From: a virus
Length of the DNA: 22,910 bases
IMG/VR virus record: IMGVR_UViG_3300020581_000032
Coordinates: 1 to 22,910 of that record
Strand: one strand, 5' to 3'
In this document: positions 1-8,065 of the stretch, piece by piece
Layout of the letters: each line of letters begins with the position of its first letter
Position numbering within the stretch: the stretch's first letter is position 1
Notes under the pieces: generated by a model
The model's input: the letters and a program-made list of their open reading frames with translations, nothing else
Databases searched by the model: none
What the model was told of the DNA's origin: nothing
Position numbers and translations under genes: made by a program

Positions 1-789
1 AGCTGGGTGTGGGGCGGGAGTCGGGGCAGGAGGTGCGGCGGTTGGTGCTTCTGGTGGGGTCTCGGGGGCCGGCAGGAGCCTTTGCCGGTTAGCATCGTCA
101 GCCGTTGCCTGGGCTTCTGCCGCCCTTTGGGCATCCTTGGAGCGGATAAACTCGTCTATCTCGGCCTTGGTCTTGGCCCCACTGATTCGGGCCTCCACTT
201 CATCGGCCTGACGGAGGAAGTCGGAGACGCGCCCGGCAGTCGCCGGGGTTGCCCTTGGGGGCGCCCTGCCACCAAGAGTGACAAAACCGGCTAGTTCGTT
301 GGCGCGCTGGGCTAGTTCATCGCCGGATTCGTCAGTAAGCGTACGGGGTCCGCCGCCGACCGGCGTCTGCACCTTTCCAGCAAAAACGTCTCCCGGAAGA
401 CTTGCCGCGCTTCTTATCATCTGCTCGGTTCCGGTCTGGACGCGCCCCTTTCCGGCCGATGGATATGTCACTCCCTGAGATGGATCAAATGGCAACCCAG
501 ACGTTAGCCTAGTCAAATCAGACGGCGCTTCTTCTGATTCGCCAGTCAGCGCCTGCCATGCTTTATGACGCAATGATGGTGTTGTGAGAACATGGGCAAC
601 GTCAGATGCTTCTTGGGGGAGATTGGAGACAAGTTCTCTTATGCTGCTCGCTGGACGGAGGTGGCCCTTAAGCCAGTCTTCGTCGGACTGAGACTCAAGC
701 GGAGTGAGGCCGCTTACGTCCAGGCTTGGAGGTGTCGCCGCTACGGGAGGTGTGTCTAACGGCGTGAGACCAGAAGTGTCAAGTTCCAC
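1..789 (-). CDS. Partial virion protein, candidate ejection/internal protein (C-terminus beyond window)
   Basis: The reading frame is open for 263 codons from a GTG at 789 to the window edge, so the C-terminal part is missing. An in-frame TAA lies seven codons upstream and no ATG lies between, so GTG is the likely start; AAAGGG sits 5 bases before it and AAGGAG further up. The N-terminus carries two imperfect copies of a short motif, LDTSGLTPLD and LDVSGLTPLE, about 22 residues apart. A predicted helical stretch follows, then a Pro/Ala-rich tail near the edge (PAPETPPEAPTAAPPAP). I recognise no enzyme in the visible part. Its place at the end of the late operon, after two other large low-complexity proteins, resembles the ejection-protein position in P22-like phages; a lytic transglycosylase domain could lie in the missing part. 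The role is inference only. Confidence 0.75.
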   Translation of the reverse strand, partial: MELDTSGLTPLDTPPVAATPPSLDVSGLTPLESQSDEDWLKGHLRPASSIRELVSNLPQEASDVAHVLTTPSLRHKAWQALTGESEEAPSDLTRLTSGLPFDPSQGVTYPSAGKGRVQTGTEQMIRSAASLPGDVFAGKVQTPVGGGPRTLTDESGDELAQRANELAGFVTLGGRAPPRATPATAGRVSDFLRQADEVEARISGAKTKAEIDEFIRSKDAQRAAEAQATADDANRQRLLPAPETPPEAPTAAPPAPTPAPHPA

Positions 790-884
790 TGTAACCCTTT
801 GATCTCCTTACTTTACTCTAGGCATCTGATTTGACTCCTATACCATATGTCTATGGTGGCACAAGTCGCACCGCACCGCAAGCC

Positions 885-2606
885 CTATTTCCGGTAAAGT
901 TTCCCTTCATACATAACAACCGAGCCAGGAGGGGCGCTCTTTGTGAACCAGTCAGCCTGGGCCTGGGTCGTGAGTTGGAACGGCTTCTCGCGGGTACCGG
1001 CGCCGGATGGCAGTGCGTCATATTGCTCTTTGGTGGTTATGACTGGGGGCATCACAGGGGCGGCTGCGGTCTGGGGGGCTGGTGGTACATTAAGTCGGTT
1101 GTCTTTCGCATTACTAGCCCCCGCCACCATAGTATCGGCAGCAAGAACACGAGGAACGGTGGCTGTTATTGGTACGGGATTCTTAAGAGCAGACAGAGGA
1201 GATCGGGAACGAATCAACTCTCCCAACTTACCGGCCTGAGATTTTGTCACAGCATTGCTGAACAAACGCGCTGCAACGCCGGCCACTGGAGCCAGAGGAC
1301 CACCCACAACACCAGCAGCCAATGCTCCCATGCCGCCGCCACCACCAAGGACGTTACCGGCCAGACGGCTAGTGTTTGACGTAATTGACCCATTAACTAT
1401 CCCTTCCATCTGAGCTAGTTCGTCCGGGCTCATGCCTTTGGTCAGCTTCTCATTCGTTAGAACATCAGCAAGTCTCTGGCGAATTGTATTCCCAATATTC
1501 ATTCCAGAATTAGCCGCAGATGCCCTAAGTTGTGCACGAACCACCTTCTTGTCTATTAGATCAGATCGCTCGGCCGCAGACCAGTTTCCAACCGCATCTT
1601 TCAGCACGTCAGAGGCAAGCTTAGCGTCTCCGCTTATCAAATCAGGTGGTTGAAGATTGGATAGAAAGTCGTCAACACCTCTCTTAGCTACGCCCGCAGC
1701 ATAGCGTTCCTCGCCATCCGGACTCATGGTCAAACGACCAAGAGTCTTACGAAGATTCATTAAGTATGCCACATGATCCATGGGACGTGGCGGACCATCT
1801 TCAAGTTTCTGTAAGACCCCGAATGTCTTCCCAGCTACGTTCTCATCCATCCCGTATTGGGCCAAATCATCTCGAATAGTGTTGGCGACATTTTCAAAAG
1901 ATTTTGGCTGAATTTGAACGCCCATGCCTCTCGCGGCATCAAACCCAGAACTCCCCGCATCGAACAATTCTTGTGTGGTCGGGACCGGTGCTTTTGTCGG
2001 TATTTTTGCGCCCGGAAGGGGTCCCTTCGGTCCAAAGCCAGTCGGCCGCATAGCCATAAGAGATTGAGCAACGTCACCCTTAGCTTGGTCATACATCGCC
2101 TGCGGATCATCATGGGCGGCAACCTCTGGATTTATTTTAGTTCCAATCCAGTGTTCCGCGTCTGCTAGAGGGTGTCCGACAAGAGATTGCACCGCACCCA
2201 CAAGCGGAGCCATTGGAAGACCCGTCATGGTTGCTAGGCCCCTGTAAAACCTACCAGCCCTGCCTGGGACATCCATAACCTCATTGCCGACTCCTTCCCA
2301 GAACCCTTGGCCAGCATCACGCTTGATTCTATCGGCAATACTCGGAAAGGCCGAAGATATATCACTGGCACCGCTCTTTGCCGTATCAACGGTGGTTTCA
2401 TGGGCTTGTCGTGGCACATCGCTAATGGCCAGAGGAATCGACGACGCTGGTGGTTGATTGGTCGTAGCCCATGGAGCATCCGGCAAGTCCGTCGATGGCG
2501 TAGCCCATGGAGCATCCGGCAAGTCCGTCGATGGCGTAGCCCATGGAGCATCCGGCAAGTCCGTCGATGGCGTAGCCCATGGAGCATCCGGCAGTTCATC
2601 TGCCAT
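885..2606 (-). CDS. Large virion protein with N-terminal DAPWA repeats, putative ejection protein
   Basis: A 573-aa protein whose ATG overlaps the stop of the upstream gene (TAATG). Residues 5-47 are four copies of LPDAPWAT joined by PSTD, encoded by a perfect 36-bp tandem repeat. A mostly helical region follows (about 100-400), then a Gly/Ala-rich hydrophobic stretch (about 412-447, containing GNVLGGGGGMGALAAG) that could contact or enter a membrane. The C-terminus holds ITTKEQYDALPSG and ends in a small beta-like tag, PPGSVVMYEGKLYRK, of a kind common in phage virion proteins. Gene position and the glycine-rich hydrophobic stretch suggest an internal protein that is ejected with the DNA, as for P22 gp7/gp20/gp16, but I see no direct homology. 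A 95-base gap separates it from the next gene, larger than most junctions here. Confidence 0.85.
   Translation of the reverse strand: MADELPDAPWATPSTDLPDAPWATPSTDLPDAPWATPSTDLPDAPWATTNQPPASSIPLAISDVPRQAHETTVDTAKSGASDISSAFPSIADRIKRDAGQGFWEGVGNEVMDVPGRAGRFYRGLATMTGLPMAPLVGAVQSLVGHPLADAEHWIGTKINPEVAAHDDPQAMYDQAKGDVAQSLMAMRPTGFGPKGPLPGAKIPTKAPVPTTQELFDAGSSGFDAARGMGVQIQPKSFENVANTIRDDLAQYGMDENVAGKTFGVLQKLEDGPPRPMDHVAYLMNLRKTLGRLTMSPDGEERYAAGVAKRGVDDFLSNLQPPDLISGDAKLASDVLKDAVGNWSAAERSDLIDKKVVRAQLRASAANSGMNIGNTIRQRLADVLTNEKLTKGMSPDELAQMEGIVNGSITSNTSRLAGNVLGGGGGMGALAAGVVGGPLAPVAGVAARLFSNAVTKSQAGKLGELIRSRSPLSALKNPVPITATVPRVLAADTMVAGASNAKDNRLNVPPAPQTAAAPVMPPVITTKEQYDALPSGAGTREKPFQLTTQAQADWFTKSAPPGSVVMYEGKLYRK
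2464..2593 (-). repeat. 36-bp perfect tandem repeat, about 3.6 copies, in frame
   Basis: Copies lie at 2464-2499, 2500-2535 and 2536-2571, with a partial copy at 2572-2593. The full copies are identical base for base as read. The period is a multiple of three, so each unit adds the 12 residues DLPDAPWATPST to the N-terminus of the overlapping virion protein. The lack of any synonymous drift points to recent slippage or recombination, or to ongoing homogenisation. Confidence 0.97.
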
Positions 2607-5455
2607 TACGGTTGCCCCTTAGGAACCCATGTCGTTCCATTCCAAACGCCGATACCTTGTTTGAATTGCTTCTTTTCTCCGATTTTAGGCGCTGGCGCTC
2701 CCGTCGTTGCTGGCGTAGTAGCGGCGCCAGACGCAGGCCGTCCAGTTATCCTGCTTTCAATGTCTCTCCGCACCGCATCAGGCGCAAGTTGCGCGGCGTG
2801 CATTTCCTTGCCCATCTGGTCAAGAACAGCCTGATATGCTTCTGGACTAGTAGCGGTTGAAAGCAACCGTTCGGCACTAATCCGCGAATGGTCTGTAGTC
2901 ACGTTAGCGCGGCTCATCGCCTGGGCGTATGCAGTTATAACAGCTTGGTTGGCCGTCACAAATCTAGCGAGGGCCGGTGAACTTGTCCCAGCCTGCACCA
3001 TCTGCACGGCCTTGTTCCATGGCACGAATTCTGTTCTCGGGAGCGCCGCAGAAGCATCAAGCGCAAGCGGGAAGGTGTTCTGCGCTTCTCGAACAGACAT
3101 ATCAACATTGGCGCCACGCACGGCGGCAGTGCGGGCACCTGCCGTTTGCGCCGTAAAGTTAACCCTCGCCGCCGCCAAATCTTCTCCAGTTGCACCACTA
3201 TCCTTTAGCGTCCTCTCAATTTCATTCCATAATCTGGCCCGGTTAACTCCTGCCGTCTTTCCAAACCCCAGATTCTGCATGACGGCTGTATTGCCGCTCT
3301 TGACGTAGCTAACCGCCATGTCATGGATGGCCGCAGGATCGATTAGACCAGACATCGACCCAGAGTTTGGGTCGTTTGGATCCGGAGCCGCAGCAGGCGG
3401 AACCTCAACCGGCTTTAACGATCCGTCTGGCTGCCGGACGCCGTATGTCTGCATCGGCATAAGAGTTGTCGGATCAATATGCTGACCCATCGGTACGGGT
3501 TTTGCGGCCTCTTGCTGCTGATACCAAGTGCCGCTCTTTTGTGCCTGCGTCTCAAGATTAAGTTTCTGTTGCGCCTGCTTCGCCGCCTGATCGAGCCGCG
3601 TGGACTCCAAATCAATGCGCTTGTTCTGCTGCGCGTACCCGGTCTTCTTCTCCGCTTCAGAGATGTTCTGTGCCTGCTCTGCGTTGTACTCCCTGAGGCC
3701 ACCTAATCCACCTTCTCCGATCATCGTTCCAAGAAACGGTGACCGACTTGCCATCATTCCCAAACCAGCCGCCATGAGAGCGCCACGAATGCCTGTATTT
3801 GGATGCTGGTAAGTCAGATCGTTTGTCTGCGGAGGTGGTGCAGCATTGCGGTCGCGGACATAATCCGGAGACTGGTCAGTGCCGTTAGCGGTAAACGACA
3901 TTGCGTCGGGAGGAAGGGCCACGCCACGGGCGGTTGGAGCGGTATGAGTGGCGCTAGCAATGGCATTCAAACCGTTATCACCCAGCGCAATACCGCGAAC
4001 AAGATCACGATTGTATGGGCTATCCGGGTCATCTACCGCAGAATTGTTTGACCGATCAGTTAATCCCGCTAGTGTCGCTTGCTGATGTTCGTCCCAATTT
4101 GGCGTCACACCGAGCGCAAGACCGCCACGGCCGCCGTTCACCACAAGATCGGAAGCATCAATATCGTCCGGGCTCCCGCCGTCCGCGTAGCCGTGGATAC
4201 GTCCACCGGATGCCACGCCGCCGCCCACAAATCCAATGCCGGGGTCGGCAAAATTGCTAGACGAATCTATCGCCGCGTAAGGACCAAGCTCCTGACCAGC
4301 TTGGACCCATTGATTTCCAGAAGCGGTGCCGTTTGCGTTGTACCCATTATACATATTCTGAATGTCGCCGCCAAGATTAGAAAGATTAGAATATCCACCA
4401 CCCCCGCCAAGACCGCCAGTGCCCTGGCTTCCGCCGCCTTGATTCCCTATCCCGGGAGGTGGCGGGGCGCCATGGCCATGCGTAATGCCAATGCTAGGAA
4501 CCCAACCATGACCGCCTCCGTACGGAGTTGACCCAGCACCGTAGCCACCACCAAATTGCGGATATGAAACCCCACCACCTACGTCAAAATGAGCAATGCC
4601 TCTCGGCTCAATACGGCCGCCTCGGTTGGCGAATAGACTAGCGGCAGTTAGTCCGGCACCAGCAACCTGTCCCAACACATTAGGCCCAGGCGATGTCGTG
4701 GTGGATGTCCCACCAAGTTGGCTCCCCAAACCACTTGCAATTCCCGCATTCCACTGAAGCTGCTGATACGGAAACGCCTGTTGGTTTAAGAATTGCTGAT
4801 AAGCCGCCTGATCTGCCGCACTCGCTACACCATACTGAAGATTCCCGGCGCCGACTTGGGCATTTGCCCCGGTCAGGGCAGCATTCTGCCCTGACACGCC
4901 AAGGTTGCCGAGCGAATATGCACCCTGCGCCTGCGCCTGTTGCTCCGCTAGAGCCGTGCCGACTCCCTGCTGATAGCCTTGGCTTCTCAGGCCGGCGAGA
5001 ACTGGCGCCTGGGCAAGCTGCTGGTTGCGAACTGTTTCCGCCTCGGCAACGCCCTCACGGTTGCCGCCGAGAGCGTTCTGCGCAATCGCGTTGCCCTTGA
5101 CACCCTGAAGCTGCTGGGCGTTCTGAGTGTTGAACAGGTCTTGGGTGGAATTGATAACGTCAGTTGTGAATGGATTCTGGTACTGCTGTATTTGTGCAGC
5201 GGTGAGAGGGGTGGATGCTTGGGTCGCAAGGCCAGCGGCTTGCTGAATATACGGCTGAGCGTAACTAGAGTTGGCGTTAATGTTTCCGATGCCAAGGTTC
5301 TGCTGCGCATTGACACCGGGGACAAGTTCGCCATCATACGGTGTATATGGAGTCTGCCCAACAGTATTTGCCCTGCCGAGCAAATCCATGTAGGCCCCTG
5401 ACGCATACGGATTAGGAGCAGTCGTAGAAGTTGATGTTTGAGATTTGTTGCCCAA
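2606..5455 (-). CDS. 949-aa Gln/Gly-rich virion protein, putative ejection/internal structural protein
   Basis: The frame opens with TTG directly after the TAA of the upstream gene; the N-terminus (MGNKSQTSTSTTAPNPYA) is typical of a family of large phage structural proteins, and the next Met is 22 residues in, so I keep TTG. Residues 1-280 are helical and rich in Gln, Ala and Asn. A Gly-rich, low-complexity middle (about 285-440) contains RGGRIEPRGIAHF and SGGRIHGYADGGSPDD. Around 600-660 is a charged, coiled-coil-like stretch (ISEAEKKTGYAQQNKR onward). The C-terminal 15 residues or so (KQGIGVWNGTTWVPKG) form a short beta tag analogous to that of the next gene. No catalytic motif is seen. 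Its place among late genes argues for a virion component delivered into or assembled within the particle; the exact role is unknown. Confidence 0.85.
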   Translation of the reverse strand: MGNKSQTSTSTTAPNPYASGAYMDLLGRANTVGQTPYTPYDGELVPGVNAQQNLGIGNINANSSYAQPYIQQAAGLATQASTPLTAAQIQQYQNPFTTDVINSTQDLFNTQNAQQLQGVKGNAIAQNALGGNREGVAEAETVRNQQLAQAPVLAGLRSQGYQQGVGTALAEQQAQAQGAYSLGNLGVSGQNAALTGANAQVGAGNLQYGVASAADQAAYQQFLNQQAFPYQQLQWNAGIASGLGSQLGGTSTTTSPGPNVLGQVAGAGLTAASLFANRGGRIEPRGIAHFDVGGGVSYPQFGGGYGAGSTPYGGGHGWVPSIGITHGHGAPPPPGIGNQGGGSQGTGGLGGGGGYSNLSNLGGDIQNMYNGYNANGTASGNQWVQAGQELGPYAAIDSSSNFADPGIGFVGGGVASGGRIHGYADGGSPDDIDASDLVVNGGRGGLALGVTPNWDEHQQATLAGLTDRSNNSAVDDPDSPYNRDLVRGIALGDNGLNAIASATHTAPTARGVALPPDAMSFTANGTDQSPDYVRDRNAAPPPQTNDLTYQHPNTGIRGALMAAGLGMMASRSPFLGTMIGEGGLGGLREYNAEQAQNISEAEKKTGYAQQNKRIDLESTRLDQAAKQAQQKLNLETQAQKSGTWYQQQEAAKPVPMGQHIDPTTLMPMQTYGVRQPDGSLKPVEVPPAAAPDPNDPNSGSMSGLIDPAAIHDMAVSYVKSGNTAVMQNLGFGKTAGVNRARLWNEIERTLKDSGATGEDLAAARVNFTAQTAGARTAAVRGANVDMSVREAQNTFPLALDASAALPRTEFVPWNKAVQMVQAGTSSPALARFVTANQAVITAYAQAMSRANVTTDHSRISAERLLSTATSPEAYQAVLDQMGKEMHAAQLAPDAVRRDIESRITGRPASGAATTPATTGAPAPKIGEKKQFKQGIGVWNGTTWVPKGQP

Positions 5456-6145
5456 TTACGCCGCCCGTCCGTTCACTGTTTTGTCTTCTCCACTCCCTAA
5501 CATCCAGAATTCGCGCTCTTTCTCGACACCACGTAGCACCTCGGCTGCCTCTCTCAGTAGAGGCAATAGTTGCTTCTGCACCACGTCTTTCGGTATCCGT
5601 TGGTTTGTATGCCCATCCGCAAATGCACCGAGCCTCCGCCGCAAGTCGCCATGATCCTCTGGCGCTACGTCATCATCGAGGCGCGGCTTGAACTTCGCGT
5701 TGTGGACAAAGAACGCACCGGTTGGATTGCCGAGTCTACGGCGGTAGAGGCGAACCTTGCCTGCCAATGAAGACTCGGTTATGATCCCGGTAAAGAGAGG
5801 AATCTTCATCTTGTCGGAACACGCCTTGGCGAACTCGATCAGTGCCTCAGCATTCCGCGACTTGCGATATTCCGGGGCAACGAAGTTCCACAATTCCACA
5901 AGGTGCCAGTCGTCCGTGTAGTGCGTATCGCTTATCGAGAGACACGTTGACGCCTCAAGATGTCCCGGAGCACCAATAACGCCGACAATGTTGCCTTTAG
6001 CCTCGTAGCACTTGCGGATCGTGTCACGGACCTTGGATTCGTTGAGGCTAAACAGGCCGTTTTCAGCATGTAAGCGACGGCACATTTGTAGCACGTCGCC
6101 CTCGTCCTCTTTGGTCGCTATGCGAACCTCGGGTAGGTCTATCAA
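5456..6145 (-). CDS. GNAT-family N-acetyltransferase
   Basis: I choose a TTG at 6145 (229 aa), which overlaps the upstream stop as TTGA and gives the N-terminus IDLPEVRIATKEDEGDV, where GNAT folds normally begin. A GTG at 6235 would lengthen the protein but overlap the upstream gene by 94 bases. The GNAT pattern is visible: beta1 VRIAT, helix DVLQMCRRLHAENGLF, then VELWNFVAPEYRKSRNAEA, where the YRKSRNAEALI segment corresponds to the acetyl-CoA pyrophosphate loop in a degenerate form. Then come IPLFTGI and VRLYRRRLGNPTGAFF. The C-terminal third is helical and charged. Family members transfer acetyl from acetyl-CoA to an amine; the substrate here is unknown and could be a host or virion protein. 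Stand-alone GNAT genes in phage structural operons are familiar. Confidence 0.85.
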   Translation of the reverse strand: MIDLPEVRIATKEDEGDVLQMCRRLHAENGLFSLNESKVRDTIRKCYEAKGNIVGVIGAPGHLEASTCLSISDTHYTDDWHLVELWNFVAPEYRKSRNAEALIEFAKACSDKMKIPLFTGIITESSLAGKVRLYRRRLGNPTGAFFVHNAKFKPRLDDDVAPEDHGDLRRRLGAFADGHTNQRIPKDVVQKQLLPLLREAAEVLRGVEKEREFWMLGSGEDKTVNGRAA

Positions 6146-6390
6146 TTCGGCTTCTCGGTTGATGGCGGGTTGAGCATTTGACCAATTTGTTCGTACAATT
6201 GTTGTAAGCATGGACCATCCATCCGGAGGCGGCACGATACGACAAGATCGGGATCGATGGCATCGCCTTTCACCGAGAACAGAGCCGTAGCGAACTGGAT
6301 ATTATGAACTCCGTTAAGGGTCCCGCTGCCGATTACAGCGTTGACGAAAACGGGAACGATTTTCATTGGATCGGTTATGCTATCAGACAT
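6142..6390 (-). CDS. Small conserved-looking phage protein (82 aa)
   Basis: An 82-aa protein beginning MSDSITDPMKIVPVFVNAV from an ATG at 6390, with GGAG about 7 bases upstream. It has an N-terminal beta-rich half and a helical C-terminal part (DLVVSCRLRMDGPCLQQLYEQIGQ). I cannot name a family with certainty; the pattern DPDLVVSCRLRM resembles short uncharacterised proteins in podovirus late operons. It lies between the HNH gene (14-base gap) and the GNAT gene, and its stop overlaps the TTG start of the GNAT gene (TTGA), so the two are probably translationally coupled. Function unknown. Confidence 0.8.
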   Translation of the reverse strand: MSDSITDPMKIVPVFVNAVIGSGTLNGVHNIQFATALFSVKGDAIDPDLVVSCRLRMDGPCLQQLYEQIGQMLNPPSTEKPN

Positions 6391-6404
6391 TTGAGGCTCC
6401 GTGG

Positions 6405-7070
6405 TTATAGAAGGCGTCCGAGTAAGCGAGCGAAGTCGATTGGGTCTTGTGCCGCCTTATAAAGGTTGCATTTTTCACAGGTAAGTTGGATATTGCTCCG
6501 GTCATTAGTGCCACCTTTTGACAGGGCGATAATGTGATCTGCGTGATGATCTATTCCAAGTTTTTTACGACAATACGCACACCGACCTCCCTGAGCCTTG
6601 AAAATCTCCTTTATATCAGCGGCCGTAAACGATCCTGGGGCGGCAAGTTCGCGAGCGCGGCGCTTGTGTTTTGCAACCTTAGAATTACGCTTAACCCTTT
6701 CTGGATTATCTTTGGCCCACTGAAGAGTTCTGACTCTCGCTTTCGCATTTACCTCTTCGAGATTTTTAGCGCGATAATCTCGACTGCGTTGTTTTCCCGG
6801 CTCTGGATTTTTCGCATATTGTCTCTTAGTTTTGTTTCTGTATTTCTCTGGATTGGAGGCGTATCTATTGCGCTCACGCTCATTAACCCAATCTCTGTTG
6901 CGCTCCAGCCAAGCATCGCTTGACGCTCTATGCTTAGATTCGTGGGTCTTAGACAAACGCCTGTGTGCGACGCAATATCCGTATAAATTCTCTGGCTTTA
7001 TTTTTTTGCCGCACTCCTTACAGTGACTAGACCTTTCGGGCGCTTCTGTTGTAAGGTTCGAGTTAGCCAC
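6405..7070 (-). CDS. HNH endonuclease, probable free-standing homing endonuclease
   Basis: A 221-aa protein from a GTG at 7070 with a strong AGGAGG 8 bases upstream. The HNH nuclease fold is at residues 160-205: CxxC (C164, C167), the catalytic DHHADHII (HH 175-176, H179), then GGTNDRSNIQ with the central Asn 193, and a second CEKC (198-201) followed by N202. The two CxxC pairs bind structural zinc in this family, and the His residues activate water and bind the catalytic metal. An N-terminal C17/C20/C33/H36 cluster may be another small zinc site. Between the two is a basic, helical region with repeated NPE-type motifs, likely for DNA binding. It interrupts the operon between a virion protein gene and the small 82-aa gene, and is a selfish element rather than part of the virion. 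Confidence 0.92.
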   Translation of the reverse strand: MANSNLTTEAPERSSHCKECGKKIKPENLYGYCVAHRRLSKTHESKHRASSDAWLERNRDWVNERERNRYASNPEKYRNKTKRQYAKNPEPGKQRSRDYRAKNLEEVNAKARVRTLQWAKDNPERVKRNSKVAKHKRRARELAAPGSFTAADIKEIFKAQGGRCAYCRKKLGIDHHADHIIALSKGGTNDRSNIQLTCEKCNLYKAAQDPIDFARLLGRLL

Positions 7071-7097
7071 TTGGGTACCCTCCTACTCACTTGGTTA

Positions 7098-7131
7098 GAG
7101 GCTTGCGAGCGCTGATACGCTCGTAAGCCTC
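7098..7131. other. 14-bp hairpin upstream of the HNH gene
   Basis: Positions 7098-7111 and 7118-7131 form an inverted repeat with a 6-base loop (CTGATA on the + strand). Thirteen of 14 positions pair perfectly; the remaining one is G·T on the + strand and A·C in the minus-strand transcript. It fills the 70-base gap between the stop at 7141 and the HNH ribosome binding site (7079-7084). In the transcribed direction it is not followed by a U tract, so it is a poor intrinsic terminator. RNA processing, transcript stabilisation or insulation of the HNH leader are possible. Confidence 0.85.
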
Positions 7132-7140
7132 GCTTTTGTA

Positions 7141-8058
7141 TCACCTTTTGGCCGGCGGAGGCAAGCCCTTAAGTGTAGAAATATGACGCTTGCGGGTGGC
7201 CAGAATCCATCGATCTATAGCGGCGTGCCCCAAATCAAGAAGCTTCTTTACTGGGACGTTCTTCATTCCCAGATCGGCCGCCATCTTTTGCCCCATCTTA
7301 AGCACCGATTCTGGGCCGACCAGGAACTCTCCCCCGGCCACATTGCAGGGCACTGGAGTTCCTATTTCGTGCCCCTCTCTGGCGCCACCTTCATCGGCAC
7401 TGCCACCAAGACCGAATTTCGGCAAAGGAGGTGGCTTAGGAGCGCCGCCACTGCGTCCAATTCGCATGGTTGGGCCGCTACCATAAGGGCCTGAAGCCCC
7501 AAAGAGGCTATTTGCGACTGCAAACCCGTGCAGAGTATTCCCCTGTCCAAGCGCTGAAATATGGTCAGCAGGGAGTACATGCGATGATGATGGCAGAGAC
7601 GTACTGATATGATCTGTGCGACCGGCGACAGATGATAGAATCGGCCCCGGCCTCATCATATTGCGAACTTCCTGGCGCTGTTGCCAATTCGTATACGGCG
7701 ACCCACCGAATGCATATCCGGCCACACCACCGTCTGCTCTTGCCGGCCGTCCAGAAGTTACACCGATCTGCTTTTGCAATTTCATAATGTCAGACCCAGT
7801 CAATCCTTCAATTGGACGCCCAACCTTGTCTGAATAGTCGTGAATGGCGTTCACTACAAAATCTTGCGTGCGCGGATCGGGAGTCGGCAGCGGCACATCA
7901 GCCACCCCACCATCCGCATGTCCACGGCGCTGTGTTGCAAAAGCTATCGCGAGTGCCTGCTTCTGGCTCTGAACGTGCGGACTCTTCCCAACCTCTCCCA
8001 TGAGCGTCGATACGTTTCGCTTAAAAGCGGCCGGACTCGAGGAATGTTCTAGTGGCAT
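7141..8058 (-). CDS. Conserved phage virion-associated protein with KQALAIAF and ADGG motifs
   Basis: A 305-aa protein from an ATG at 8058. The first 45 residues (MPLEHSSSPAAFKRNV, then a QSQKQALAIAFA helix) match a short module very widespread in phage late proteins, where a pattern like K-S-x-A-F-x-x-N followed by KQAxAIA recurs. The middle is low complexity and carries GHADGGVAD, RADGGVAGYAFGG and FGLGGSADEGG. The C-terminal 90 residues look like a second conserved module (GGEFLVGPESVLKMG, then GHAAIDRWIL and STLKGLPPPAKR). Both end modules are known to me only as conserved hypothetical phage sequences; no activity can be assigned. It follows the tailspike gene by 7 bases, so it probably belongs to the particle or its assembly. 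Confidence 0.85.
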   Translation of the reverse strand: MPLEHSSSPAAFKRNVSTLMGEVGKSPHVQSQKQALAIAFATQRRGHADGGVADVPLPTPDPRTQDFVVNAIHDYSDKVGRPIEGLTGSDIMKLQKQIGVTSGRPARADGGVAGYAFGGSPYTNWQQRQEVRNMMRPGPILSSVAGRTDHISTSLPSSSHVLPADHISALGQGNTLHGFAVANSLFGASGPYGSGPTMRIGRSGGAPKPPPLPKFGLGGSADEGGAREGHEIGTPVPCNVAGGEFLVGPESVLKMGQKMAADLGMKNVPVKKLLDLGHAAIDRWILATRKRHISTLKGLPPPAKR

Positions 8059-8065
8059 GTGTTGC

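Noticed and set aside
790-884. Promoter in the 95-base gap before the last gene
   Set aside because: TTGTGC and TATAGG spaced by 16 bases can be found on the minus strand, but the match is weak and phage late promoters may not follow this consensus. A small palindrome at 843-856 is also too short to interpret.
831-1379. 182-codon open frame on the plus strand
   Set aside because: It is antisense to the DAPWA-repeat protein, with no recognisable domain and no support from context, as all other genes run on the minus strand.
2464-2593. CRISPR-like array
   Set aside because: The 36-bp units abut without spacers and are in frame with a coding sequence, so this is a coding tandem repeat.
7098-7131. 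Intrinsic terminator
   Set aside because: In the direction of transcription the stem is followed by TAACCAAG and not a U tract. A short T run exists only on the other strand, which has no genes to terminate.
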